Of a stretch of 23,738 nucleotides of DNA, positions 9,759 to 18,428 are shown in pieces. The stretch comes from an uncultured Collinsella sp. Its GTDB lineage: Bacteria; Actinomycetota; Coriobacteriia; Coriobacteriales; Coriobacteriaceae. The position numbers and the translations under genes are program-made. Under the pieces are notes generated by a model that was given only the letters and a program-made list of their open reading frames with translations, made no database searches and was not told the DNA's origin. The stretch is taken from the NCBI GenBank assembly GCA_958407465.1, contig CATYIV010000032.1:1-23738 (forward strand), read 5' to 3'. Each line of letters opens with the position of its first letter. Positions within the stretch are counted from its first letter, which is position 1.

Positions 9759-12227
9759 CTACTCCACCGGCTTGAAGATGGTGGCCTGGCCAAAGACGCT
9801 GCGGATGAGGGCCTTGGCCTCGTCCTCGGTCTGCGGGATGCTCGGGGCTGCGCCCTGATGGCCGAAGGGGCTGCCAGCACCGGGATTGGATTCCCAGGGA
9901 GCGGCGGGGACGTCGTCGTTTGCAGAGGCTGCGGGTGCCACAGCAGCGGCCTTGGTCGCGGACGCCGCACCCGGCACGTCGAACGGGGGCAGATCGTCCC
10001 CGCCGGCATCGGCAGCAAAACCACCGACCATAGCATCGTCGTAGGGCACCTGCTCGGATTCCCATGGCGCAGCCTGCGCAGGCGGCTGAGCCATGGGGAC
10101 GGACGCGCGCTCGGGCGCTCGGGGCGCGGGCTCGGTCGGGAGCTTGCCCGTGGCAGGAGCACCGGCAGGGTTGTCGGAGCGCAGCCAAGGGGCCTTGGCC
10201 AGGTCGGATGACTTGGGCGCAGGCGCGGCAGCGGACTTGGGCGCGGGGATCGGAGCAGCCGGTTTGGGCGCCGCGGGCTTAGGCGCCGACGGGGTCGATG
10301 CCGCTACCGGTGCCGTTTGCTGCTGCGACGCGCTGGCGCTCGAGGATGCAGGGGCCGCCGAGAACACGGGTTGCGGGTCCGCAGATGCCGCAGCCCGTGC
10401 AGATGGAGAATGCTCCTCATGTTGAGGAGCCGGCGTGCCACCCCCATCCAGGACATAGTCGACGGTGCGACGACCGAAAACCGCGCAGACCGTCGGCAGG
10501 ACCACCGACTGCGTATCGGCGCGACCGAGCATCTTAATGGCAAAAGTCGAACCCGCGGGGAACGAGACCGTAAGCTTGGAGCCGTCGTCGGCCGTGGCGC
10601 GGGCGTTGAGCAAAAGCCCTGCGTAGGAAGCCTGACGCGCCTTGACACGCTCGACGACCTCGGCCCATTTGCGCTGCAGCTCTCCGGCATCCTCGACCGC
10701 GGGCGTCTCGGCAGCACCGGCGGCGGCAACCTGGGCGGCATTGTTGGGCTGGGGCTTAGGTGCCGGAGCGGTGGCAGGCGCGGGGGCCGCAACGGGCTGA
10801 GGCGCAGGCGCTGCAGGCTTGGAGGCTGACACGGACGCAGAACGGGGCGCAGGCTGGGCAGCCGGAACAGCAGCGCCGCGGTCCCAAGGCATGCCACCCT
10901 GATGCGCGGACGTAGCAGCGGGGGCAGCGGATGCCACCGAAGTGGCAGCACGGGCGCCCGAAATGAGCGTCGGCTGTTGGGCAGCAGCGGGTACGGATGC
11001 TGCAGGCGCGGCGGCCTGAGCAGCAGCCACGCTCGCCGGCACGGCGGCGTTGGCAACCATGGCCTCCAGGCGTGCCACGCGCTCGGCCAATGCCTCAATC
11101 GTTAAATCAGCCTCGGGACGCGCCAGACGCGTGCAGGCAATCTCGAGCACCAGGCGCACGTCGCTCGAGCCCCTCATCTCCAGTGCGGCACCGTCGAGCA
11201 CTGTCAGCACACGAGCCAGGCGGTCGGCAGGATGCTCGCCAAAGGCAGCGGCCTCGGCAGCAAGCGCCTCGGCCTGCTCGGAGCCGCCCTCAAACAACTC
11301 GGCACGGGCACCGGCAACGCAGGCAACATACACGTCGCGCACGTGCGCCACCAGGTCGCGCGTCAGCTCCAGCAGATCGTTACCTTCCTCGACCTGCGCG
11401 CGAATAAGCCCATACAGCTCGGCAACATCGCGATCGGCAATGGCGCGGGAAAACTCGCCCAGAATCTGGTCCGAAACCTCGCCTAAAAGCGAGCGGGCGT
11501 CGTCCGCATGCACAGAACCGTTGCCAAAGACGCTCAGCTGCTCCAGCGTGGACAACGCGTCGCGCATGCCGCCCTTTGCATGGCGCGCCACGATAGCCAG
11601 CGCCTCGTCGTCGTAATCGAAGCCCTCCTGCTCGCACACGTATGCCAGGCGATGCTCGATATCCTCGTTGCCGATGCGATGGAAATCGAAACGCTGGCAG
11701 CGCGAGAGGATGGTCTCCAGAATCTTTTGCGGGTCGGTGGTGCACAGCACAAAGATCACGTGTGCCGGCGGCTCCTCAAGCGTCTTGAGCAGCGCGTTGA
11801 ACGCCGCCGTCGTGAGCATGTGGACCTCGTCGATGATATAAATCTTGTACTTGCCGCGCACTGGGGCAAAGTTGACGGAGTTGATGATCTCCTCGCGCAC
11901 GTTGTCCACGCCGGTACGGCTTGCGGCATCGAGCTCGTAGACATCCGGGTGGTTGCCCTCGGCGATGAGCTCGCACTCCTCGCAAGTACCGTCGGGCATG
12001 CAGCCGCTTGCACCCTCGGCGCGCGCCGCCTCGGCATTGCGGCACAGCAGCGCCTTGGCCAGAATGCGCGCCATGGTGGTCTTGCCCGTGCCGCGCGGTC
12101 CGCAGAACAGGTAGGCGTGGGACAGGCGCCCCTCGGTGATGGCGTGCTCGAGCGTCGAGACGATATGTTGCTGGCCCACCACGGAGTCGAAGGTGAGCGG
12201 GCGATACTTTCGGTACAACGATTCCAT
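9759..12227 (-). CDS. dnaX: DNA polymerase III subunit gamma/tau
   Basis: An 822-aa clamp-loader ATPase, longer than the roughly 550-650 aa common in the family. The AAA+ core has MESLYRKYRP at the start, Walker A GPRGTGKT (43-50), zinc-site cysteines C62, C76, C82 and C85, Walker B IIDEVH (131-136) and the SRC arginine finger (175-177). After the collar domain come two long Ala/Pro-rich stretches. Between them is a folded segment (ELQRKWAEVV to VDYVLDGGG) resembling the tau tail; a short C-terminal segment ends ALIRSVFGQATIFKPVE. The frame is open 158 codons further upstream. I chose 12227 because GGGGGAG precedes it and the protein starts as the family does. No A-rich slippery site for a short gamma form was seen. 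Confidence 0.97.
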   Translation of the reverse strand: MESLYRKYRPLTFDSVVGQQHIVSTLEHAITEGRLSHAYLFCGPRGTGKTTMARILAKALLCRNAEAARAEGASGCMPDGTCEECELIAEGNHPDVYELDAASRTGVDNVREEIINSVNFAPVRGKYKIYIIDEVHMLTTAAFNALLKTLEEPPAHVIFVLCTTDPQKILETILSRCQRFDFHRIGNEDIEHRLAYVCEQEGFDYDDEALAIVARHAKGGMRDALSTLEQLSVFGNGSVHADDARSLLGEVSDQILGEFSRAIADRDVAELYGLIRAQVEEGNDLLELTRDLVAHVRDVYVACVAGARAELFEGGSEQAEALAAEAAAFGEHPADRLARVLTVLDGAALEMRGSSDVRLVLEIACTRLARPEADLTIEALAERVARLEAMVANAAVPASVAAAQAAAPAASVPAAAQQPTLISGARAATSVASAAPAATSAHQGGMPWDRGAAVPAAQPAPRSASVSASKPAAPAPQPVAAPAPATAPAPKPQPNNAAQVAAAGAAETPAVEDAGELQRKWAEVVERVKARQASYAGLLLNARATADDGSKLTVSFPAGSTFAIKMLGRADTQSVVLPTVCAVFGRRTVDYVLDGGGTPAPQHEEHSPSARAAASADPQPVFSAAPASSSASASQQQTAPVAASTPSAPKPAAPKPAAPIPAPKSAAAPAPKSSDLAKAPWLRSDNPAGAPATGKLPTEPAPRAPERASVPMAQPPAQAAPWESEQVPYDDAMVGGFAADAGGDDLPPFDVPGAASATKAAAVAPAASANDDVPAAPWESNPGAGSPFGHQGAAPSIPQTEDEAKALIRSVFGQATIFKPVE

Positions 12228-12342
12228 GGGTGCTCCCCCGGGTATACTGAGTCTTGTTGCCGCGGCGGCCATGCGGTCGCACGGCATACTGCATTCCATA
12301 ATACCCGTACGGCGAGCCCGCCGCGATAGGAGTCCAAAGAGC
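12228..12342. promoter_or_regulatory. Divergent promoter region, dnaX / YcxB-like gene
   Basis: This 115-bp spacer separates two divergent starts and must hold both promoters. Candidates are TATTAT on the minus strand (12299-12304) for dnaX and TAATAC on the plus strand (12298-12303). Neither has a convincing -35. No SRP RNA motif, which adjoins dnaX in some Firmicutes, was seen. Confidence 0.3.
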
Positions 12343-13050
12343 ATGGCAGACGCAGAGAGCAACCTCGTCCCCTCCGAAGCAGCCGACCAGGTCGAGGTCG
12401 CGCTCGAGGAGCAGGCCGCAGCCGACGACGGCATCCTGTACCTCAACGAGTACCAGTACGAAAACGACCTGGTCACCGACTTCGCCCGCCTGGTCGCCTC
12501 GCCCAGACGTCGCGGCTCGCTGTATGTCGCCGCGGCAATTGCCGCGCTCATCGGCATCGGCATGCTGGTGGCCGGCGGCAACTGGATCAAGTTTGGCGTC
12601 GTCCTGATCGTGTTCGGCGCCTTTTTGGCCTGGTGGAGCAAAAACCTGCACCACACCCTCGCCCGCGACTTTATCGACGCCGTTGAGGCCGACGAGTCCA
12701 TGGGTGGCCGCTATCGCCGCGTCGCCGCCAACGAGGACGGCCTGATGGTTTGGGGCAAGAGCGGCAAGTCACAGTTCTTCCCGTTTGAAAAGCTCGACCA
12801 CGTGCTCGACGGCGAGCGCATCTTTGTGGCCATGTTCGCCGACCAGGGCGTGACGATCCCTAAGGACACCTTTGTCCGCGGCGATGCCGAGCAGTTCGGT
12901 CCCTTCCTTAAGGCGCGCATCAACAAAAAACTCCGCATCGAGACCAAGAAGAAGAAAATGAAGGCCGAGAAGGCCGCCGCCGAGGCCGAGGAGGGCGACA
13001 AGCCCCAGGAGACCAAGCGCAAGCAGAAGAAGAACAAGAAGAAGCGCTAA
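12343..13050 (+). CDS. YcxB-like two-TM membrane protein
   Basis: A 235-aa membrane protein. An acidic N-terminal 30 residues precede ILYLNEYQYENDLVTDF and two membrane segments at about 61-79 and 82-99. A cytoplasmic beta-rich region follows, with GLMVWGKSGKSQFFPFEKL and an ending resembling the YcxB-like C-terminal domain, whose function is not established. The last 35 residues are highly Lys/Glu-rich, probably a disordered RNA-, DNA- or lipid-binding tail. The ATG at 12343 has AGGAG about ten bases upstream; longer in-frame starts lie inside the dnaX start region and are unlikely. It stands alone between dnaX and the kinase cluster. The YcxB assignment is from sequence pattern only. Confidence 0.75.
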   Translation: MADAESNLVPSEAADQVEVALEEQAAADDGILYLNEYQYENDLVTDFARLVASPRRRGSLYVAAAIAALIGIGMLVAGGNWIKFGVVLIVFGAFLAWWSKNLHHTLARDFIDAVEADESMGGRYRRVAANEDGLMVWGKSGKSQFFPFEKLDHVLDGERIFVAMFADQGVTIPKDTFVRGDAEQFGPFLKARINKKLRIETKKKKMKAEKAAAEAEEGDKPQETKRKQKKNKKKR

Positions 13051-13105
13051 GGCCAAGCCAGACAGGCAGCCTCGCATCCCGCTATCCTCCCCATGCACCC
13101 GAGCG

Positions 13106-13114
13106 TGCTACACT
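13106..13114 (+). promoter_or_regulatory. Likely promoter of the wall-signalling cluster
   Basis: TGcTACACT is an extended -10 about 80 nt before the kinase ATG at 13195, and the same TGnTACACT form occurs before the minus-strand kinase operon. No clear -35 is seen. It overlaps a small dyad, tgcta-cac-tagca (13106-13118). Confidence 0.4.
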
Positions 13115-13194
13115 AGCAGCATCTATGCCACCGCGAACGGCTCGGCTCCGCGCCCGCCACTCGCAAACGAACTTTAAACGCACGAGGGTTGGCC

Positions 13195-15048
13195 ATGCCG
13201 CTTTTCTCGCAACATACCGCCCGGTTCTCGCCGGACGTTCCCTTGGAGGGCACTAGCTCTCGCGAGCTGCTCAAGCGGTACCAGCCGCTCGAGACGCTTG
13301 CGACCGGCGGTTTTGGCTCCATCGAGATTTGCCGCGACACGCATCTGCGCCGTCGCGTGGCCATTAAGCGCATCCCCCTTATCAACGGCGCCGGCATGCC
13401 CGCCAGCGACATCATGGACGTGCTGCGCGAGGCGCATACCGCCGCCATGCTTCAACATCCCAATATCGTGCAGGTTATCGACTTTACGCACGACACCGCC
13501 TATGCCTACCTGGTCATGGAGTATGTCGACGGTATGTCGTTGGCCGAGTTTTTGCATCGCGTGGACGGCCACTCGCTCACCTTTGACGAGGCCGCGGCCA
13601 TTGCCGACGCGCTGGGTCAGGCACTCACCTTTGCCCATGCAAACGGCGTGCTTCATCTGGACATAAAGCCCGCCAATGTGCTTATCGACCATTCGGGCAA
13701 TGTAAAGATCACCGACTTTGGCATGGCGCGGCTGTCGTCCGCCGGCGGCTTTGGCGGATCGCGCGGCGGCACCATCGGCTACATGCCGCCCGAGCAGCTC
13801 GATATCGAGACCGGCACGGTCGACGAACGTGCCGATGTCTTTGCCCTTGCCTGCGTGATCTACGAGGGCCTGTGCGGCAGTGCCCCCTTTATGGCGGCCA
13901 CGCCTGCCGACTCGCTCGACCGCATCATCGGCGGCGCCACCTATCCCAGCGAACTGATCCCTCACTTTCCCCCGGGGGCCGAGGCGGCGCTCATGAGCGC
14001 TCTCTCCCCCATGCCGCAAGACCGCCCCGATAGCATCGAGGCATTCTGCGACCGACTCCTTGCCGGCTTGGGGAGCGTGCGCGAAGGCCGTCGCAGCTTG
14101 GAGCAGATGGTAGGCGAGCTTTCGAATGACGAGTGCGCGGCAGATGATATCGAGCCATCGAGCTACGAGGATGACACCGTCGAGGTCGACCCCGCACTTG
14201 GCTGGGCGGGCACGCGCTGGGGCCGCGCACGCAATTACACCATGCGCGGCATCTCGGCGCTCTCATGCGGAGCCTTCAGCTTTTTGCTTATGCAGACAGC
14301 CGGCGTCGCGACGCTTCCCGGGCTGGTCGTGGCGGCCGTCGCCATTGGCGCGGCGGCAGGCTTGGCCCCGCAGATTGGCTCGGCCATCTCGGCCGTGGGC
14401 TTTTTGGTGCTCATGGCCAACGCCACCATGCAGGCGCAGGGCATCCTGTCGATGCTGCCGGTCGCGGTCATTTTTGCCGCTGCCATGTCCGGTTGGTGGA
14501 TTGCTTGGGGACGCACCGAGGCGGCTGCGAGCGCGACGCTCACCTGCGCGCTTGCGCTGGGTTGCCTAACCGGCGACGCCCTCCTTGCCGCCGGAGCCGC
14601 CACGAGCATCGCGGCGTTTTGGCTCGGCCCGGCAAGCGCAGCGGCGGCCACGGGCATGGGCGCACTCTTTGCCCGCCTTGCCGCAGCGGCTCTCTCTGCG
14701 GGAGGCGTACTGGGGCTTAGCAATGTCGTCGCAGCGCTGGGAGACGCGCTCCTTCTCGCTGCAATCGTGCTGGTTGCAGCAATAGCCGCGGCAACATCGC
14801 TGCTGCTCAATGCTCATGCCAAGCGCGCCGAGCAGGGATCGAACCTTGCCGCCATCGTCGCAATTGCCGTCGCCGGCATCGGCTCGGCCGTATCGTTCTG
14901 TCTTGCACACCATATGGAAATTGCCAGCCTTGCAGCCGCGGTCGTCGCCAAGGCGGCGGTTGCGGGAACCCTATCCTCTATAATCGTTGGGATATGCCTA
15001 TATTTGCTCGGATACCAAAGAACCTATACGGAGAGTGATCTTTCGTGA
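13195..15048 (+). CDS. Polytopic Ser/Thr protein kinase with HLD catalytic motif
   Basis: A 617-aa kinase leading the morphogenesis cluster. The kinase domain spans about residues 30-300: ATGGFGSIE (36-44), VAIK lysine K58, catalytic VLHLDIKPANVLI (H154, L155, D156, N161), TDFG (D174) and GYMPPEQL. The usual HRD arginine is leucine, so this is a non-RD kinase and may not need activation-loop phosphorylation. From about residue 350 the protein is very hydrophobic, with roughly ten predicted membrane segments and small loops. No PASTA domain is present. Start: GAGGG at 13184-13188 fits the ATG at 13195; an in-frame TTG at 13189 abuts it. Its stop overlaps the fhaA start (GTGA), showing translational coupling. 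Confidence 0.93.
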   Translation: MPLFSQHTARFSPDVPLEGTSSRELLKRYQPLETLATGGFGSIEICRDTHLRRRVAIKRIPLINGAGMPASDIMDVLREAHTAAMLQHPNIVQVIDFTHDTAYAYLVMEYVDGMSLAEFLHRVDGHSLTFDEAAAIADALGQALTFAHANGVLHLDIKPANVLIDHSGNVKITDFGMARLSSAGGFGGSRGGTIGYMPPEQLDIETGTVDERADVFALACVIYEGLCGSAPFMAATPADSLDRIIGGATYPSELIPHFPPGAEAALMSALSPMPQDRPDSIEAFCDRLLAGLGSVREGRRSLEQMVGELSNDECAADDIEPSSYEDDTVEVDPALGWAGTRWGRARNYTMRGISALSCGAFSFLLMQTAGVATLPGLVVAAVAIGAAAGLAPQIGSAISAVGFLVLMANATMQAQGILSMLPVAVIFAAAMSGWWIAWGRTEAAASATLTCALALGCLTGDALLAAGAATSIAAFWLGPASAAAATGMGALFARLAAAALSAGGVLGLSNVVAALGDALLLAAIVLVAAIAAATSLLLNAHAKRAEQGSNLAAIVAIAVAGIGSAVSFCLAHHMEIASLAAAVVAKAAVAGTLSSIIVGICLYLLGYQRTYTESDLS

Positions 15049-16058
15049 ACTTCCTGAACATCTTCGAGGACCACGTGGCCGGCATCTTCGGTGCCACCCG
15101 TGCCCCGTTCTCCTTTAAGAAGCTTGCTAAGCAGGCCGCTCGCGACATGGAGGATCAGACTCTGGTGATTAACGGCGTCAACACGGCGCCGGCACTCTAT
15201 ACCATCCTGATCGCCGCCGACGACGATCCCATGCTCGCCCCGTTCTACCCCGAGCTTTCGCGCGAGGTCCGCGAGTTTGTGAAGGCGCAGGCCGAAAAGC
15301 GCCGCTATGTCTTTGTCGGCGAGCCCCTCGTGCGCTTTATGATCGATCCGCAGCTGCGCGCCGGCAAGTTCTCGGTCTTTGCCGAGAACGTCGATGCCCC
15401 CACGCTCGGCCGCCTGTACGAAGAAGAGCGCGCCTATCAAAACGGCCTGGGCCAGAACAACTCCGCGGCAAGCCGTGCCGCCAGCGCCCCGCGCGCCGGC
15501 CAGCAGCAGTTTGCTGCCCCGCAGCAGCAGCGCCCCGCCGCCATGCCCCAGCAGCAGCCGACGCCTCGCGCCGCCGCTCCCGACCCGCTTGCCGTGGCAG
15601 ACCCCTTCGCGCCTAGCGTCCCCGACCCCGCCGCCGCACCCATCCCGGTGCCTCAGACCGTCTCGCGCGACGCGCTTGCCGGCATGGGCGGAGCCGCCGC
15701 GACCGGTGCCGCCGTGGGCCTAGGCGCCGCAGCCGGCATCGCCTCCAACATGGCGAGCACTCGCGCCCCGCAGCGCCCGCTCGCCCAGCTCGTCGACGTC
15801 GTGAGCGGCGAGAGCCATAGCATCACCTCCGCACAGGTGACCATCGGTCGCGAGCGCTCAGTTTCCGACATTGCCCTGCGCGACCCCAACGTGTCGCGCC
15901 GCCACGCCCAGCTCACCTTTACGGGCTCGGATTGGTCGATCGAGGACCTCAATTCCACCAATGGCACGCTCGTCAACAACCGCCGCATTACGCGCTGCCC
16001 GCTGCGCAACGGCGATCTGCTGACGTTTGGCCTGAGTACCTTTGAATTTAGGGGATAG
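15045..16058 (+). CDS. fhaA: FhaA-type protein (DUF3662 plus FHA)
   Basis: A 337-aa cytoplasmic protein with the FhaA layout. The N-terminal DUF3662 domain (residues 1-130) begins MNFLNIFEDHVAGIFGATR and continues through PALYTILIAADD to PLVRFMIDPQLRAGKF. Then comes an Ala/Pro/Gln-rich linker (about 140-250). A C-terminal FHA domain starts VTIGRERS at 265, with SRRH (284-287) and STNGT (304-308). In mycobacteria FhaA binds phosphorylated partners and restrains peptidoglycan synthesis; the same is inferred here. It starts at GTG in a four-base overlap with the kinase stop, with GGAGAG nine bases upstream. Confidence 0.93.
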   Translation: MNFLNIFEDHVAGIFGATRAPFSFKKLAKQAARDMEDQTLVINGVNTAPALYTILIAADDDPMLAPFYPELSREVREFVKAQAEKRRYVFVGEPLVRFMIDPQLRAGKFSVFAENVDAPTLGRLYEEERAYQNGLGQNNSAASRAASAPRAGQQQFAAPQQQRPAAMPQQQPTPRAAAPDPLAVADPFAPSVPDPAAAPIPVPQTVSRDALAGMGGAAATGAAVGLGAAAGIASNMASTRAPQRPLAQLVDVVSGESHSITSAQVTIGRERSVSDIALRDPNVSRRHAQLTFTGSDWSIEDLNSTNGTLVNNRRITRCPLRNGDLLTFGLSTFEFRG

Positions 16059-16064
16059 TCGCTT

Positions 16065-16481
16065 ATGAACATCGATATCGTCCTTTTTGCAGGCCGCATC
16101 GTCTTGGTCGCCCTGCTCTATATCTTCCTGTTCGCCGTCATGAAGACCGGCGTGGGACTTGTGCGCGGGCAGCGCCGCGACTCGGCTATCTGGACGATTG
16201 ATGTGGACAAGGGTCCGCGCGGTATCCGCGGCATCCACGTAGACATGCTCGGCCCCGTCATCGTCGGTCGCTCGCCATCTTCGGACATCTGCATCAACGA
16301 ACCGTTCGTCTCGGCCTCGCATGCGCGCTTTTCGCTGCAGGGCCCGGCGCTCATCATCGAGGACCTCAACTCGCTTAACGGCACGCTCGTCAACGGCCGC
16401 CAGCTCGTGGAGCCCGCGACGCTGCGCGAGGGCGACGAAGTCCAGATTGGCGACGTGGTCATGAAGGTGAACCGTCGATGA
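16065..16481 (+). CDS. fhaB: FhaB-type membrane FHA protein
   Basis: A 138-aa protein matching FhaB (FipA) in size and layout. One N-terminal membrane segment (about residues 5-26) is followed by a short basic stretch (RGQRR) and a cytoplasmic FHA domain. Binding motifs are VGRS (67-70), SASH (83-86) and SLNGT (103-107), in which the common STNGT threonine is leucine. In mycobacteria this protein links kinase signalling to the division machinery. The ATG lies six bases past the fhaA stop, with AGGGGAT upstream. Its end overlaps the phosphatase start as ATGA. Confidence 0.92.
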   Translation: MNIDIVLFAGRIVLVALLYIFLFAVMKTGVGLVRGQRRDSAIWTIDVDKGPRGIRGIHVDMLGPVIVGRSPSSDICINEPFVSASHARFSLQGPALIIEDLNSLNGTLVNGRQLVEPATLREGDEVQIGDVVMKVNRR

Positions 16482-18412
16482 TCGACGAGGAGAACAAGTC
16501 CGCAACTATGACCGAGGCGCCGGCTGCCGCCGCAGCTGCGCCGGCCCACGCCGCTCCGGCGGACTCCACACCCGTGGAGCCCGAGGACACCGTGTTCTCC
16601 CTGCCTCTTTCGCATGTAACGCATGATATTTCGGATCTCGCCGATAACGAGGACGAAGAGGATGCCGTAGCGGCGCCCATCGGCGCACATGCTGCGGAAC
16701 AGCCCACAGCGCCCGAAGCAACCCCAGCGCCGGCTCACTTTGCAGAGCCCGTCGCCGCGGCAATCAACGAGAGCGCTACGGTGTTTGCGGCACCCGAGCC
16801 CGCCGCGCCGGCGTTTCCCATAGCCCCGGCATCCGAGGTTGCGCCCGCGTCTACGCCGGCGCCCGAGGCGGGGACATCCCCCGAGGACGGCCCTGCACCC
16901 AAGACCCCGCAGCCTGCGCCCGCAAGCGAGTCCGATGCCGTGGCCGAGCCCGCCGCCCAGTCGCAAAGCACGCCCGCGGCGTCGCACTTTGCGACGCCCG
17001 AGCCTATAGACGTCAGCCCGCAAGACGACGAGTCGACCGCCCGCGTTTCCGAGGAGCCCGACTCCCCGGACACCGGTGATTCCGAATCAAACGCCGAGAC
17101 CGACACCGTCTCTCCCGGTGACACCGCCGAGATCGACGTTGCTGCCGTTGAGGCCAAGCTCAAAGACCCCGGCTCGACCATGAGCTTTGAGCCCCTGACC
17201 GAGGAGCGCATCGAGACCGACTCGACCTATGATGCCGGTACCACCACGCAACTCATGTGGGGCGCCCGCTCCGACGTTGGCTGCGTGCGCCCGCACAATG
17301 AGGATTCCTACCTGGTGCAGTCGCCGCTCTTTTGCGTATGCGACGGCATGGGCGGTCACGCCGCCGGCGAGGTAGCCTCTTCCATCGCCGTCGAGACTAT
17401 TGCCAAGACGGCCCCGCAGTCCGCCGACGCAGCGCGCCTGGCCGCAGCCGTCGAGGCAGCCAACGCCGCCGTAATCGAGGCGGCCCTGAACGGCCTGGGC
17501 AAGCCCGGCATGGGCTGCACAGCCACCTGCGCCTATATCGAAAACGACACGCTCGCCATCGCCCACGTGGGCGACTCTCGCGCCTACCTGCTCCACGAGG
17601 GCACGCTCATCCGCGTGACCCGCGACCACTCCTACGTGGAGGAGCTCGTGGACGCTGGCGAGATCACGGCAGACGAGGCTCGCGTCCACCCCAACCGTTC
17701 GGTCATCACCCGCGCACTGGGCTCGGACCCCGCCATGTATGCCGACCACTTCACTCTGCATATCGAGGAAGGCGACCGCCTGATCCTGTGCTCCGACGGC
17801 CTCTCGAGCATGATTCCCGATAGCGATATCGAGAACATCGCCACGCAGTCCTCAACCGCGCAAATCTGCGTCGACAACCTAGTGGACGCGGCGCTTGCCG
17901 CCGGCGGCCACGACAACGTGACCGTAGTAGTCGTTGACCTGGTTGACGATGGCGTCATGCGCGAGGCGCAACGCGTGCGTCGCCGCAACGTTACTATCGC
18001 CGCCATCCTGGCCCTCGTCTTTGTGCTGGCAGCTGGCATCTGGGCCTACACGGGTGTCACCGGCTCGTACTACCTGGGTACCTACCAGGGCAATGTCGCC
18101 GTCTGGCGCGGCCTGCCCGGCAAGCCACTCGGACTCAAGCTCCACTGGCTCGAAAGCGAAACCAGCATCAAGCTGTCCGACCTGCCCGAAGACACGCAAA
18201 ACCGCCTCAAGGCGGGCATTCCGCAAACAAGTGTCGACGATGCGCAGGACACGATATCCAAGTACCGCCACCAGATCGACGAGGAGCAGACCCGCCAGGT
18301 GATCGACGCGCAAACGATTCGCGACAACACCAATCAGGGATCGGCCTCCGAATCAGATTCCGAGAAAACCGCCGAACAGTCCGCCGAGGCCGAAGCCTCC
18401 GATAAGAATTAG
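16478..18412 (+). CDS. pstP: PP2C-family Ser/Thr phosphatase with long N-terminal extension
   Basis: A 644-aa membrane phosphatase, the counterpart of actinobacterial PstP that reverses kinase action. Metal-binding motifs of the PP2C domain (about residues 262-495) are present: NED (D276), DGMGGH (D289), GDSRAY, CSDG (D440) and GGHDN (D479). A membrane segment follows at about 504-527, then a 115-residue outer region. PstP proteins normally begin near the catalytic domain; here about 255 residues of acidic Ala/Pro/Glu-rich, probably disordered sequence come first. I keep the early start because its ATG overlaps the fhaB stop (ATGA) with AAGGTG upstream. The stop is 16 bp before the SEDS-PBP start. 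Confidence 0.94.
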   Translation: MIDEENKSATMTEAPAAAAAAPAHAAPADSTPVEPEDTVFSLPLSHVTHDISDLADNEDEEDAVAAPIGAHAAEQPTAPEATPAPAHFAEPVAAAINESATVFAAPEPAAPAFPIAPASEVAPASTPAPEAGTSPEDGPAPKTPQPAPASESDAVAEPAAQSQSTPAASHFATPEPIDVSPQDDESTARVSEEPDSPDTGDSESNAETDTVSPGDTAEIDVAAVEAKLKDPGSTMSFEPLTEERIETDSTYDAGTTTQLMWGARSDVGCVRPHNEDSYLVQSPLFCVCDGMGGHAAGEVASSIAVETIAKTAPQSADAARLAAAVEAANAAVIEAALNGLGKPGMGCTATCAYIENDTLAIAHVGDSRAYLLHEGTLIRVTRDHSYVEELVDAGEITADEARVHPNRSVITRALGSDPAMYADHFTLHIEEGDRLILCSDGLSSMIPDSDIENIATQSSTAQICVDNLVDAALAAGGHDNVTVVVVDLVDDGVMREAQRVRRRNVTIAAILALVFVLAAGIWAYTGVTGSYYLGTYQGNVAVWRGLPGKPLGLKLHWLESETSIKLSDLPEDTQNRLKAGIPQTSVDDAQDTISKYRHQIDEEQTRQVIDAQTIRDNTNQGSASESDSEKTAEQSAEAEASDKN

Positions 18413-18428
18413 AAAGGGAGTGCCGCTT

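Noticed and set aside
11508..12329. A 273-codon plus-strand frame over the dnaX ATPase region
   Set aside because: It is antisense to the most conserved part of dnaX, with no ribosome site or recognisable domain.
12228..12701. Upstream extension of dnaX by 158 codons
   Set aside because: It would run antisense through the YcxB-like gene. The family start MESLYRKYRP has its own ribosome site at 12227.
18420..18428. GTG start for the SEDS-PBP gene
   Set aside because: The GTG overlaps the Shine-Dalgarno sequence AAAGGGAG, which is well spaced for the ATG at 18429.
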